5,729 bases of DNA from Gammaproteobacteria bacterium (GCA_003476445.1 DMUF01000098.1:1-5729); one strand, 5' to 3'; counted from the first letter of the stretch, positions 1 through 5,729 are shown. The notes: generated by a model from the letters alone, not told the origin. Translations and numbers: made by a program.

Positions 1-683
1 CCCGATGCCTCTTCCGCGCCCTGTGGCAGGGAAGAAATCGCGTAATCGCGGCGGCGCGGACCGTAGGCCCCCAGCGCGACGATGGCGCGGGTGGCTACCT
101 GCAGCCGCGGCCCCTCGATCAAAGACTGTTCGATAGCCTGTTTCAGGGCTGTATCGGCGGTACCGACGCCTTCCGTGCCCAGGTCACGCAGCGAGGTAAA
201 ACCCGCGTACAGAGTGCTGCGGGCCTGAACACCAGCGCGCAGCGTTCGCTCGGCTGATGACTCGCGAAGCACCTGATGATCCCAGAGCGCCTCATTATAG
301 GGATGAAGGAACAGGTGCGAATGCACGTCAATGAGCCCGGGCAGCAGCGTCGTTCCCGGAAGATCGATGACCTCCGCATTCTCGGGAACGGTCAGGCCTG
401 GACCCACTGCAGCAATGCGATCATCCCGTACGAGCACGTGCCAGCCGACATGGCGCGTTTCATCTTCGGCTGTGAACACGGCGTCGGGGCGCAGCAGAAC
501 CAGTGTTTCGGCGACCGCGGCGTGTGCATACGCGAACAGAAACGCGAACACGGCGGCGAGGATTCCCCGCGCGTTTCGCGCTCTCGCGCCGCACGTGTGT
601 TGCATGCTCGCGTCTCGGGCGCGCCCCCGATTGCTCATCTTCTTTTGCCCCGAAATCGGTGCCTGGCGTGGAACGCAGCTCAT
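1..683 (-). CDS. Exported amidohydrolase, imidazolonepropionase-like (C-terminus outside window)
   Basis: Reading the minus strand from ATG at 683 gives 227 open codons up to the left edge, so the C-terminal half is missing. Residues 40-55 (GILAAVFAFLFAYAHA) form a hydrophobic core after an arginine-rich segment and end in AHAAVA, a plausible signal peptidase I site near residue 58. The mature protein should therefore be periplasmic or extracellular. A small beta domain follows (residues about 60-110), then PGLIDVHSHL with the metal-binding pair H121 and H123. After it come SLRDLG and GPRLQVATRAIV, segments typical of the COG1228 metal-dependent hydrolases. The family includes imidazolonepropionases and dipeptidases/carboxypeptidases that cleave C-N bonds with one or two metals; exported members are often peptidases of the Xaa-Arg type, but the substrate is not readable here. 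The start at 683 has a GGAG 8 bases upstream. In-frame ATGs at 638 and 605 would give a more usual signal-peptide length. It is transcribed divergently from the kinase gene. Confidence 0.88.
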   Translation of the reverse strand, partial: MSCVPRQAPISGQKKMSNRGRARDASMQHTCGARARNARGILAAVFAFLFAYAHAAVAETLVLLRPDAVFTAEDETRHVGWHVLVRDDRIAAVGPGLTVPENAEVIDLPGTTLLPGLIDVHSHLFLHPYNEALWDHQVLRESSAERTLRAGVQARSTLYAGFTSLRDLGTEGVGTADTALKQAIEQSLIEGPRLQVATRAIVALGAYGPRRRDYAISSLPQGAEEAS

Positions 684-725
684 GACGCTCTCTCCCCGAT
701 GGATGGGTGCATTATGCTGTCGAGC
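684..725. promoter_or_regulatory. Short divergent promoter region between amidohydrolase and kinase
   Basis: Only about 30-42 bases separate the two divergent starts. On the minus strand CATAAT (716-711) matches five of six bases of a sigma-70 -10 box and would start transcription about 20 bases before the amidohydrolase ATG, leaving room for the GGAG at 695-692. No good -35 is seen at 16-18 bases. On the plus strand the same AT-rich spot reads TATGCT (713-718), a four of six match, which would place a plus-strand transcript start close to the ATG at 726. The two promoters would thus share one core and could exclude each other. This is inferred from sequence matches alone. Confidence 0.35.
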
Positions 726-1568
726 ATGATCGTGCAGGAACATCTCATCGCGCTGTGTCGTCGCGTCGATCCGCAGGCTTCGATCCTGCGCACGGAAAGA
801 ATGACGGGCGGCGTATCTGCCGAGGTGCAGCGTGTAACGCTCGCGACCCGCGACGGTCGCACGCGCGAGCTTGTCGTGCGCAGCCATCGGGAATTTTCCG
901 GAAAGAGCGATCCGGCACTCCGCGCCGAGCGCGAGTACCGGCTGCTTGCTCGGCTTGCCGCGACCGATCAGCCGATACCCCGACCCTGCGCCTATGACCC
1001 GCCATTCACGCTTCTGCTCGAATGGGTCGAGGGCTCCTCGGCGATGCCGGCTGCCCCCGCAGAGCCGCTCGCGGCGCTGATCGCGGGGGTGCATGAATCG
1101 GGTGTGACGGTCGCCGATGTGCCGTTTGTTGATCCCCTGCCGATGCTGAGGGAATGGCTGCCCTCGATGACAATCCCGCAGACGCTTCCCGCTTTGAGCA
1201 ATGCCCATCTCACGCTGGTTCACGGCGACTTCTGGCCCGGCAACGTGCTCTGGCATCACGGCGCTGTCGCGGCGCTCATCGATTGGGAGGACGCGAGCAT
1301 GGGGGACTGCCTCATCGACGTTGCCGCCATGCGCGCAGAGCTCTATCGCCTTACCAACAGACAGACGGTGGACGAATTCACCCGTGCCTATGCGGGAGGA
1401 CGTGGTATCGACGAGGGCCGACTGGCTTGGTGGGACCTCTTCATGGCCTCAGCGCAGTTGATGTACATGGACTCTTGGGGGCTTGCGCCAGAGGAGCTGC
1501 AACAGCGAGGTAATGCGATGTCGCGCTGGCAGCAGGACGCGCTGACTGCCCTGGGACAGGGGCACTAG
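714..1568 (+). CDS. Aminoglycoside phosphotransferase-fold kinase (APH family, substrate unknown)
   Basis: This 284-residue protein has the hallmarks of the APH/choline kinase superfamily (PF01636). A nucleotide-binding loop (MTGGVSAEVQRV, residues 30-41) is followed by a beta strand with R56 in LVVR, an LLLEWVEG hinge, the catalytic loop HGDFWPGN (H170, catalytic base D172, N177), and the metal-binding aspartate D190 in IDWEDAS. The C-terminal part is helical and rich in tryptophan and methionine. Family members transfer a phosphate from ATP to small hydroxyl compounds such as aminoglycosides, macrolides, choline or homoserine; nothing here fixes the substrate, so calling it a resistance gene is not justified. 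No signal peptide is seen, so it should be cytosolic. The start is uncertain: ATGs at 699, 714 and 726 are in frame and none has a clear Shine-Dalgarno; 726 would be nearly leaderless if the -10-like box at 713-718 is used. The frame is open further upstream to 276, but that part lies antisense to the amidohydrolase. chrA starts 3 bases after the stop. Confidence 0.87.
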   Translation: MLSSMIVQEHLIALCRRVDPQASILRTERMTGGVSAEVQRVTLATRDGRTRELVVRSHREFSGKSDPALRAEREYRLLARLAATDQPIPRPCAYDPPFTLLLEWVEGSSAMPAAPAEPLAALIAGVHESGVTVADVPFVDPLPMLREWLPSMTIPQTLPALSNAHLTLVHGDFWPGNVLWHHGAVAALIDWEDASMGDCLIDVAAMRAELYRLTNRQTVDEFTRAYAGGRGIDEGRLAWWDLFMASAQLMYMDSWGLAPEELQQRGNAMSRWQQDALTALGQGH

Positions 1569-1571
1569 GGC

Positions 1572-2927
1572 ATGGTGAACGCATCGGCAGCAGACGCGTC
1601 ACCTGCCGCGCCGTCGTTGCGTGAGGCGCTGACTTTCTGGCTGCGTCTCGGCTGCATCAGCTTTGGCGGTCCTGCCGGACAGATAGCGCTCATGCACGAC
1701 GAACTTGTTGTGCGTCGGCGCTGGATTGGCGAGCGGCGTTTTTTGCACGCGCTCAACTACTGCATGATGCTGCCGGGCCCGGAGGCGCAACAGCTCGCGA
1801 CGTATATGGGATGGCTGCTGCACGGCGTGGCGGGCGGTATTGCGGCGGGCGCCTTGTTTGTGCTGCCTTCGCTCGTACTTCTTATCGGGCTGTCATGGGC
1901 CTATGCGATGTTTGCCGATACCTCGGTAGTGACGGGCATTTTTTTCGGAATTAAACCCGCAGTGACAGCGCTCGTACTCCATGCCGCCTGGCGTCTTGGC
2001 AAGCGCACGTTGCGAACAAGGTTTCTTCTCCTCATCGTCGCGGGCGCATTCCTGGCGTTTCATGTTGTCAACGTGCCTTTTCCCGCGATCATTCTTGCGG
2101 CGGCGCTTTGCGGAATGATTGCCTCGCGCTGGTTGTCGAATGACTCGCTGGAGCCAAGCCCCCATGCCCCAGCAGCACGCTACGAAGCCGCGTTTATCGA
2201 TGATGATTCGCCGCTTCCTGCGCATGCCAGGTTCCAACCCGTTCGATCGCTCGTTGTTGTCGCCGTCGGTATCATCGCCTGGTGTGTGCCCATGGCGCTT
2301 CTCGTGCTCGGCGTTGGATGGCAGCATGTTTATTCCGAGATGAGCTGGTTCTTCACCAAGGCGGCGTTGCTCACGTTTGGTGGTGCCTATGCTGTTCTGC
2401 CGTATGTGCATGACGGCGCGGTACAGCATTTCGGCTGGATCACGCCGGAACAGATGATGGACGGATTGGCGCTTGGCGAGAGCACGCCGGGGCCGCTGAT
2501 CATGGTAGTCGCGTTTGTTGGTTTTCTCGGCGCTTGGGCAGCGCCACCTCTGGGGCCCGAGCATGTCGTAGCCGGCTCTGTCATCGCGGCGCTGCTGGTG
2601 ACGTGGTTTACGTTTCTGCCGTCATTCGTATTCATTCTGGCGGGCGCGCCGTGGGTGGAGACAACCCGTGCCAATTGGCGTCTGGCAGCGCCGCTCACTG
2701 CGATCAGCGCCGCGGTGGTTGGCGTCATCCTGAGTCTCGCACTGGTGTTTGCGACGCGTGTGCTATGGCCGTCCGGGTTCAGCGCGAATCCCGACGTACC
2801 CTCGCTCGTCATCGCCCTTGCCGCACTGATCGCGTTGTTTCGCTACGGACGCGGAGTCGTGGAGACTTTGGCGTTGGCAGGCTGCGCGGGAATCGCTTTC
2901 CATCTTCTAGGACGGGTGGGCGGCTGA
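1572..2927 (+). CDS. chrA: Chromate transporter ChrA, two-domain (CHR family)
   Basis: This 451-residue integral membrane protein has the duplicated architecture of long-chain CHR transporters (TC 2.A.51). The N-terminal half (about residues 16-190) carries FGGPAGQIALMH at 31-42 and LPGPEAQQLATYMGW from 67. A hydrophilic linker rich in Asp, Pro and Ala (about 192-222) follows. The C-terminal half repeats the pattern with FGGAYAVLPYV from 269 and GESTPGPLIMVVAFVGF from 302. About ten hydrophobic segments can be counted. Characterised relatives such as Pseudomonas aeruginosa ChrA export chromate from the cytoplasm and give chromate resistance; many environmental homologues are untested and might move sulfate or other oxyanions. 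The gene follows the kinase stop by 3 bases, and AGGGG about 10 bases upstream lies inside the kinase coding end, so translational coupling is likely. No chrB, chrC or chrF partner lies nearby. The length is slightly above the usual 390-430 because of a short Ala/Ser-rich N-terminus and the linker. Confidence 0.95.
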   Translation: MVNASAADASPAAPSLREALTFWLRLGCISFGGPAGQIALMHDELVVRRRWIGERRFLHALNYCMMLPGPEAQQLATYMGWLLHGVAGGIAAGALFVLPSLVLLIGLSWAYAMFADTSVVTGIFFGIKPAVTALVLHAAWRLGKRTLRTRFLLLIVAGAFLAFHVVNVPFPAIILAAALCGMIASRWLSNDSLEPSPHAPAARYEAAFIDDDSPLPAHARFQPVRSLVVVAVGIIAWCVPMALLVLGVGWQHVYSEMSWFFTKAALLTFGGAYAVLPYVHDGAVQHFGWITPEQMMDGLALGESTPGPLIMVVAFVGFLGAWAAPPLGPEHVVAGSVIAALLVTWFTFLPSFVFILAGAPWVETTRANWRLAAPLTAISAAVVGVILSLALVFATRVLWPSGFSANPDVPSLVIALAALIALFRYGRGVVETLALAGCAGIAFHLLGRVGG

Positions 2928-2928
2928 C

Positions 2929-2963
2929 TTGACCAGGCGCGGAGGTCGCTCCGCCGCTATGAT
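2929..2963 (+). promoter_or_regulatory. Candidate promoter for the aldo/keto reductase, with over-long spacer
   Basis: TATGAT at 2958-2963 matches five of six bases of the sigma-70 -10 consensus and sits 25 bases before the reductase ATG. The only good -35 match upstream is TTGACC (2929-2934), just after the chrA stop, leaving a 23-base spacer instead of about 17. Either the -10 works with a poor -35, or an activator that distorts long spacers is needed. The reductase itself has AGG 5 bases before its ATG as ribosome binding site. Confidence 0.4.
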
Positions 2964-2967
2964 AGCG
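2939..2967. repeat. Two abutting perfect inverted repeats in the chrA-reductase gap
   Basis: The first dyad is GCGGAG (2939-2944), loop GTCG, CTCCGC (2949-2954), a perfect 6-base-pair stem. The second starts at the next base: CGCTAT (2955-2960), a central G, ATAGCG (2962-2967), also perfect over 6 pairs and overlapping the -10-like TATGAT. There is no T run after the first stem, so it is not a classical intrinsic terminator for chrA, though it could act as an RNA stem at the end of that transcript. The second has the shape of a small operator. The function is inferred; both dyads are directly visible. Confidence 0.5.
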
Positions 2968-2988
2968 CGCTGAAATTCCGAGGCTTCG

Positions 2989-3969
2989 ATGATGCAGAAC
3001 GTCATGTTGGGTTCGCTCTGGCCGGTGAGCCGGCTTGTTTTAGGTGGCGGTGGGCTCGGCCAGCTGTGGGGGACAACCAGCCGTGAAGAAGCGGTGGCTA
3101 CCGTGCACGCAGCGGTCGCGGGCGGGATTACGCTCTTTGACCTCGCTCCGTTGTATGGGCGCGGAGAAGCGGAGGCTGTCATTGGCGAGGCGTTCGCGGG
3201 TCGTCCGGCTCCGGAGTTGCGGTTCACCACCAAATGCCAGCTGGGTAACGTGCCGGCGGAAGCGGTAGCGTCGACCATCCGGCGCAGGCTTGAACGCAGT
3301 CTTGAAACCCTGCGCCTTTCACGCGTCGATCTGCTCTTCCTGCATTCGAACATCATTCCCGATGGGTACCGCTTTCCGCGCGACAGTGAAACGCAGGATC
3401 ACTTTGCGACGCCGTTGTCGCTGTTTCGCGATCACGTTCGCCCTGCGTTCGAGAAGCTTCGTGAAGAGGGCCTGATCGGCGATTGGGGAATCACCGGGAT
3501 TGGGGTGCCAGAGACCGTCATGACGGTGCTGGGTGAAGCGCCACGTCCTTCTGTCGTGCAGTGCATCGCCAACTGTCTCGATTCAGCGGGATCGATCCAG
3601 CGATTTGATGAGCCGGCGCAGCCGCGCGACATCATCGCGACTGCGCGTGCGCACGGTGTCGGCGTGCTGGGTATCAGGGCGGTTCAGGCGGGAGCGCTCA
3701 CCGACGCCATCGACCGACCGCTACCGGCTGATCACCCTGAAGTGCTCGATTACCACCGTGCGAAATCCTTGCGCGCGCTCGCCGCGCAGGCCGGCATGAC
3801 GATGGCTGACCTCGCTCACCGCTACGCGTTGTCGATGGACGGTGTCGATGCCGTGATCCTGGGGGTGAAGAATCGCCAGGAGCTCGCTGAGTGCCTGGCG
3901 GCTGAAGCAGCGGGGCCGCTGCCGGCCGAGCTCATTCGCGCGATTGATGAGTGCCGCCGATCTGCGTGA
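2989..3969 (+). CDS. Aldo/keto reductase
   Basis: This 326-residue cytosolic protein has the full catalytic tetrad of the aldo/keto reductase superfamily: D51 and Y56 in FDLAPLYGRGEAE, K82 in FTTKCQLG, and H119 in LLFLHSN. The (beta/alpha)8 barrel begins at SRLVLGGGGLGQLWG (residues 14-28). Later strands include WGITGIG, VQCIANCLDS and GVGVLGIRAVQAGALT (from 223). The C-terminal ILGVKNRQELAECL (from 290) is the usual nicotinamide-cofactor phosphate-binding segment and suggests NADP(H). Enzymes of this type interconvert aldehydes or ketones and alcohols, and relatives include sugar and pyridoxal dehydrogenases; the natural substrate is not evident. Two ATGs are adjacent (2989 and 2992); the first has AGG 5 bases upstream. 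The gene lies 61 bases after chrA on the same strand but has its own -10-like box, so it may be separately expressed. It converges with the downstream SDR gene. Confidence 0.93.
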   Translation: MMQNVMLGSLWPVSRLVLGGGGLGQLWGTTSREEAVATVHAAVAGGITLFDLAPLYGRGEAEAVIGEAFAGRPAPELRFTTKCQLGNVPAEAVASTIRRRLERSLETLRLSRVDLLFLHSNIIPDGYRFPRDSETQDHFATPLSLFRDHVRPAFEKLREEGLIGDWGITGIGVPETVMTVLGEAPRPSVVQCIANCLDSAGSIQRFDEPAQPRDIIATARAHGVGVLGIRAVQAGALTDAIDRPLPADHPEVLDYHRAKSLRALAAQAGMTMADLAHRYALSMDGVDAVILGVKNRQELAECLAAEAAGPLPAELIRAIDECRRSA

Positions 3970-4008
3970 GCAGCGGCTCTCCCACGGGGCGAGATGAGAC
4001 GCGTGGAA
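3970..4008. other. Convergent intergenic gap with weak hairpins, no clear terminator
   Basis: The 39 bases between the reductase stop and the SDR stop contain no T-tailed hairpin on either strand. Two small dyads are visible: GAGC (3968-3971) with GCTC (3976-3979), and CGCGT (4000-4004), loop GGAATT, ACGCG (4011-4015), which overlaps the SDR stop codon. Either might help end transcription from one side, but both stems are short. Confidence 0.2.
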
Positions 4009-4803
4009 TTACGCGCCGCCGGTGACGTACAACACCTGACCGGTGATCCATGAGGAAGCAGGCGCAGCCAGGTAGACCACGGCTGCCCCGATGTCCTCTG
4101 CCGTTCCCCAGCGCTGCAGAGGTAGCGCCATCACCCGCCTGAGCTCTTCTTCGCGCTCGGGCGTGTGCATCTTCATGCTGTCGATGAAGTTTTCGGTTGG
4201 GATCGGCCCCGGCGCGATGGCGTTTACACGGATCTTGGGCGCAAGCTCGCGCGACAGGGTGGCGGTCAGGCTGTTAACCGCCGCTTTGGCCGCGCCGTAG
4301 GGTCCGTTCTTGACGTTGGGACCCATGTCTTTTGCTGCCCGCGACGAGATATTGACGATGACACCCCCGTCGTTTTGCATGCAGTTGGCGGCTTCAACGC
4401 AGCCCGCCCAGACGGCCGTCAGGTTGAGCGTGATCTGCGCTTCGAATTCATCGTCTGATGTGCGTGTGAGGTAGCGCGGCGTGCCGTCGGGTAACCCGCC
4501 CGCGTTGTTCACCCAGATGTCGATGCGACCGAAGTGCGCGACGGCGGTTTCCGCCAGTCTTGCAAGCTGGTCGCGCTGCGTGACGTCGGCGGCGACTGCG
4601 AGCCCGCGTCTGCCGGTCGCTTCAATCTCTGTGACCAGGCTGTCGAGGTCGCCCTGGCTGCGCGAGCTCACGACAACGTCGGCGCCGGCGTCAGCGAGTG
4701 CCAGCGCGATACCGCGCCCAATGCCTTTGCCGGCACCGGTTACCACCGCCACCTTGTTATCCAGACGAAACAGATCCAGCACGCTACGACGGGCAGTATT
4801 CAC
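4009..4803 (-). CDS. Short-chain dehydrogenase/reductase, classical type
   Basis: This 264-residue protein is a complete classical SDR. It has the Rossmann cofactor motif TGAGKGIG (residues 22-29), SSRS after beta-2 (46-49), DV at 73-74, NNAG (99-102), and the catalytic residues N127, S154 (ISS), Y169 and K173 (YGAAK). The PG motif is at 198-199 and the C-terminal strand segment ends ITGQVLYVTGG. An arginine at 48 after beta-2 suggests a preference for NADP(H), but this is only a hint. Such enzymes oxidise or reduce hydroxyl/keto groups on steroids, acyl chains, sugars and xenobiotics; the overall look is FabG or 7-alpha-hydroxysteroid dehydrogenase-like, and the substrate is unknown. The start codon is GTG (4803-4801), chosen because it lies in the GTGA overlap with the upstream gene and has a good GGAG 7 bases upstream; the leader DLFRLDNKVAVVTG is typical of this family's N-terminus. 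It is the second gene of a translationally coupled pair. Confidence 0.94.
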   Translation of the reverse strand: MNTARRSVLDLFRLDNKVAVVTGAGKGIGRGIALALADAGADVVVSSRSQGDLDSLVTEIEATGRRGLAVAADVTQRDQLARLAETAVAHFGRIDIWVNNAGGLPDGTPRYLTRTSDDEFEAQITLNLTAVWAGCVEAANCMQNDGGVIVNISSRAAKDMGPNVKNGPYGAAKAAVNSLTATLSRELAPKIRVNAIAPGPIPTENFIDSMKMHTPEREEELRRVMALPLQRWGTAEDIGAAVVYLAAPASSWITGQVLYVTGGA

Positions 4804-5507
4804 CAGGTTTCTCCAAAGGGCCGCAGTTCAACATTGAATGACCACGCACTGCGGTCCTGATGCGTGACATGCCAGATTTCATCGGCAATTGCCGAGGGCT
4901 TCATGAAGAAATCGTCCGGTGCGTCGGCCCAGCGCCGGCGCGTCCATTCGAGATCAATCACCGCGTCGATCAACACGTGCGCCACATGCACGCCGCGAGG
5001 ACCGAGTTCCCGCGCCATGGATTCCGCCAGAATGCGCTGGGCCGCCTTGGTGGGGGCAAGACCCGCAAAATTGGCCCGTCCGCGAATCGAAGACGTATTG
5101 CCGGTGACCACGATCGCGCCGCGACCGGCGTCGATCATATCGGGGGCCACACGTCGCGCCAGATAGAGCAGGCCCATGGTGTTGATCTGAAAATTCCGGT
5201 TGAGCACCGCGGGATCGATGGTGAGGAAGTTTCCGATCGCCCCGCCGACCGCGTTGTGGATCAGCACCGTTGGCAGACCAAGGTCGGATCGGATGTCAGT
5301 CAGCGCGGCATCGATCGCAGCCTCGTCTGTCACATCGCACGGGTAAGCATGCGCGTTCGGGATTTCCGCGGCGAGTTGGTCGAGGCGCTCCACGTTGCGC
5401 GCAAGCATGGCAACGGCATAGCCGCCTGCGGCAAAGCGACGCGTGACCGCGGCGCCTGTGCCCGGCCCCACCCCCGAGATGACGACGACGGGCAGGTCAG
5501 AGGGCAT
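4800..5507 (-). CDS. Short-chain dehydrogenase-like protein lacking the catalytic tyrosine
   Basis: This 235-residue Rossmann protein belongs to the SDR superfamily. It has VVISGVGPGTG (residues 8-18) as cofactor loop, AR at 36-37, CDVTD (57-61), a modified HNAVGG (84-89) in place of NNAG, N109, a TGNTSSIRG segment (135-143), and K154 in LAPTKAAQRILAESMARELG. The residue four before K154, where classical SDRs have the catalytic tyrosine, is L150. From memory of the family, a widespread SDR subgroup shows FAxFAPAK at this point and ends, as here, with an SAW...LRP segment, so the change looks like a subgroup trait rather than a recent mutation. The protein probably binds NAD(P), but whether it is a standard dehydrogenase is open. 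The start at 5507 is bounded by an in-frame TGA just upstream, with GGAT 5 bases before the ATG. It is the first gene of the pair, overlapping the next by 4 bases. Confidence 0.9.
   Translation of the reverse strand: MPSDLPVVVISGVGPGTGAAVTRRFAAGGYAVAMLARNVERLDQLAAEIPNAHAYPCDVTDEAAIDAALTDIRSDLGLPTVLIHNAVGGAIGNFLTIDPAVLNRNFQINTMGLLYLARRVAPDMIDAGRGAIVVTGNTSSIRGRANFAGLAPTKAAQRILAESMARELGPRGVHVAHVLIDAVIDLEWTRRRWADAPDDFFMKPSAIADEIWHVTHQDRSAWSFNVELRPFGETW
4811..4814 (-). promoter_or_regulatory. Shine-Dalgarno GGAG for the downstream SDR, inside the upstream SDR
   Basis: On the minus strand GGAG is followed by seven bases and then the GTG start at 4803. It is encoded within the last codons of the upstream gene (the GETW end), so ribosomes ending on the first SDR can restart on the second. 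This supports the GTG over any later start. Confidence 0.75.
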
Positions 5508-5600
5508 CGCTCATCCGCTTCCGTTCAGGCATGAAGGTGACTCGAGAGGTAATGTGGGCAATCTTAATCGTCGGCTTTGGCGATGTCTGCCCGTGGCGCG
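5508..5600 (-). promoter_or_regulatory. Leader and candidate promoter of the SDR pair
   Basis: These 93 bases lie between the preceding minus-strand stop and the first SDR. On the minus strand CAGACA (5589-5584) and TAAGAT (5566-5561) are separated by 17 bases, each matching four of six sigma-70 consensus bases, and would give a leader of roughly 45 bases. No T-tailed terminator for the preceding gene is seen. A five-codon reading frame from ATG at 5514 overlaps the SDR start out of frame; it may be chance. The promoter is a weak inference. Confidence 0.3.
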
Positions 5601-5729
5601 TCAGACTGTGCGGTGCGAGCCCGCCCGACGCATTCCTGATACCCGCAGCAGGAACGATGCCACCCCAACGGTACCCAGCAACACCAGCATCCCCTGTGGG
5701 TCAGGCACAGCGAAATGCAGCAAGTCGCG
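5601..5729 (-). CDS. C-terminus of a probable PEP-CTERM surface protein (partial)
   Basis: The minus strand is open from the right edge for 42 codons to TGA at 5603-5601. The fragment carries VPDP (residues 8-11), a hydrophobic stretch MLVLLGTVGVASFLL (14-28), and arginines at 29, 34 and 35 before a seven-residue tail. This order of Pro-acidic-Pro motif, transmembrane helix and basic cluster is the layout of the PEP-CTERM sorting signal, which is recognised by an exosortase in exopolysaccharide-producing Gram-negative bacteria. The rest of the protein, and so its function, is outside the window. The tail after the arginines is slightly long and the basic cluster is interrupted, so an ordinary C-terminal membrane anchor is the main alternative. 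A plus-strand frame from 5531 is also open to the edge here but shows no family features. Confidence 0.55.
   Translation of the reverse strand, partial: RDLLHFAVPDPQGMLVLLGTVGVASFLLRVSGMRRAGSHRTV

Noticed and set aside
276..713. Upstream extension of the kinase frame, giving a 430-residue protein
   Set aside because: The added stretch is fully antisense to the amidohydrolase, whose minus-strand translation shows real family motifs and a signal peptide. The extension shows no domain, and the kinase fold is complete from about 714.
1893..2564. 223-residue minus-strand open frame inside chrA
   Set aside because: It is rich in Arg, Lys and His with no recognisable motif, as expected for the antisense shadow of a GC-rich membrane-protein gene; the plus strand encodes an unmistakable ChrA.
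714..3969. Mobile resistance island (kinase plus chrA)
   Set aside because: There is no transposase, integrase, terminal repeat or visible base-composition shift around these genes, and the APH fold alone does not imply antibiotic resistance.
3968..4015. Possible bidirectional terminator between the reductase and SDR
   Set aside because: The stems are only 4-5 base pairs and lack T tracts on either strand, so they do not meet the pattern of an intrinsic terminator; listed only as a low-confidence gap description.
5497..5514. Five-codon upstream reading frame overlapping the first SDR start
   Set aside because: It could be a leader peptide, but a frame this short arises easily by chance and has no attenuator-like structure around it.
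4860..5534. 224-residue plus-strand open frame opposite the first SDR
   Set aside because: It is Arg/His/Gly-rich with no motif and lies antisense to a well-supported SDR, so it is a shadow frame.
5531..5729. Plus-strand frame starting at ATG 5531 and open to the window edge (66 codons)
   Set aside because: It has no good ribosome binding site, no recognisable family, and a Pro/Ala-rich translation. The opposing minus-strand frame has an ordered VPDP, membrane helix and basic tail; sequence to the right would settle it.

Overview
The window reads as chromosomal DNA from a GC-rich (roughly 60% by eye) Gram-negative bacterium, most likely a proteobacterium. The grounds are compact gene packing, a Sec-type signal peptide on the first gene, a two-domain ChrA transporter, and a probable PEP-CTERM sorting tail at the right edge. 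The genus cannot be fixed from the sequence. There are no tRNA or rRNA genes, insertion sequences, CRISPR arrays or integrase genes, and every stretch without a gene is shorter than 100 bases.

Layout. Bases 1-683 (minus) hold the N-terminal half of an exported amidohydrolase that runs off the left edge. About 30-42 bases of divergent regulatory DNA separate it from a plus-strand pair: an aminoglycoside phosphotransferase-fold kinase (714-1568) and, 3 bases later, a full-length two-domain chromate transporter ChrA (1572-2927). A 61-base gap carrying a -10-like box and two abutting perfect inverted repeats leads to an aldo/keto reductase (2989-3969). This gene converges, across 39 bases, on a minus-strand pair of short-chain dehydrogenases (SDRs). 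The upstream one (5507-4800) lacks the usual catalytic tyrosine. The downstream one (4803-4009) is a canonical SDR that starts with GTG inside the stop codon of the first (GTGA overlap). The right edge (5729-5601, minus) is the C-terminus of a surface protein with a VPDP motif, a membrane segment and arginines.

Function. The two SDRs are almost certainly co-translated and probably act on related substrates, perhaps in lipid, steroid or xenobiotic oxidation, but no substrate can be read from the sequence. The aldo/keto reductase is a third NAD(P)-dependent oxidoreductase next to them but has its own promoter direction. The kinase-ChrA pair is probably one transcript; no ChrB-type regulator lies in the window, so a chromate-resistance role follows only from the transporter family. 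Overall this is an ordinary metabolic region. The points most worth a second look are the tyrosine-less SDR paired with a canonical one, the kinase-chrA coupling, and the double dyad in the chrA-reductase gap.
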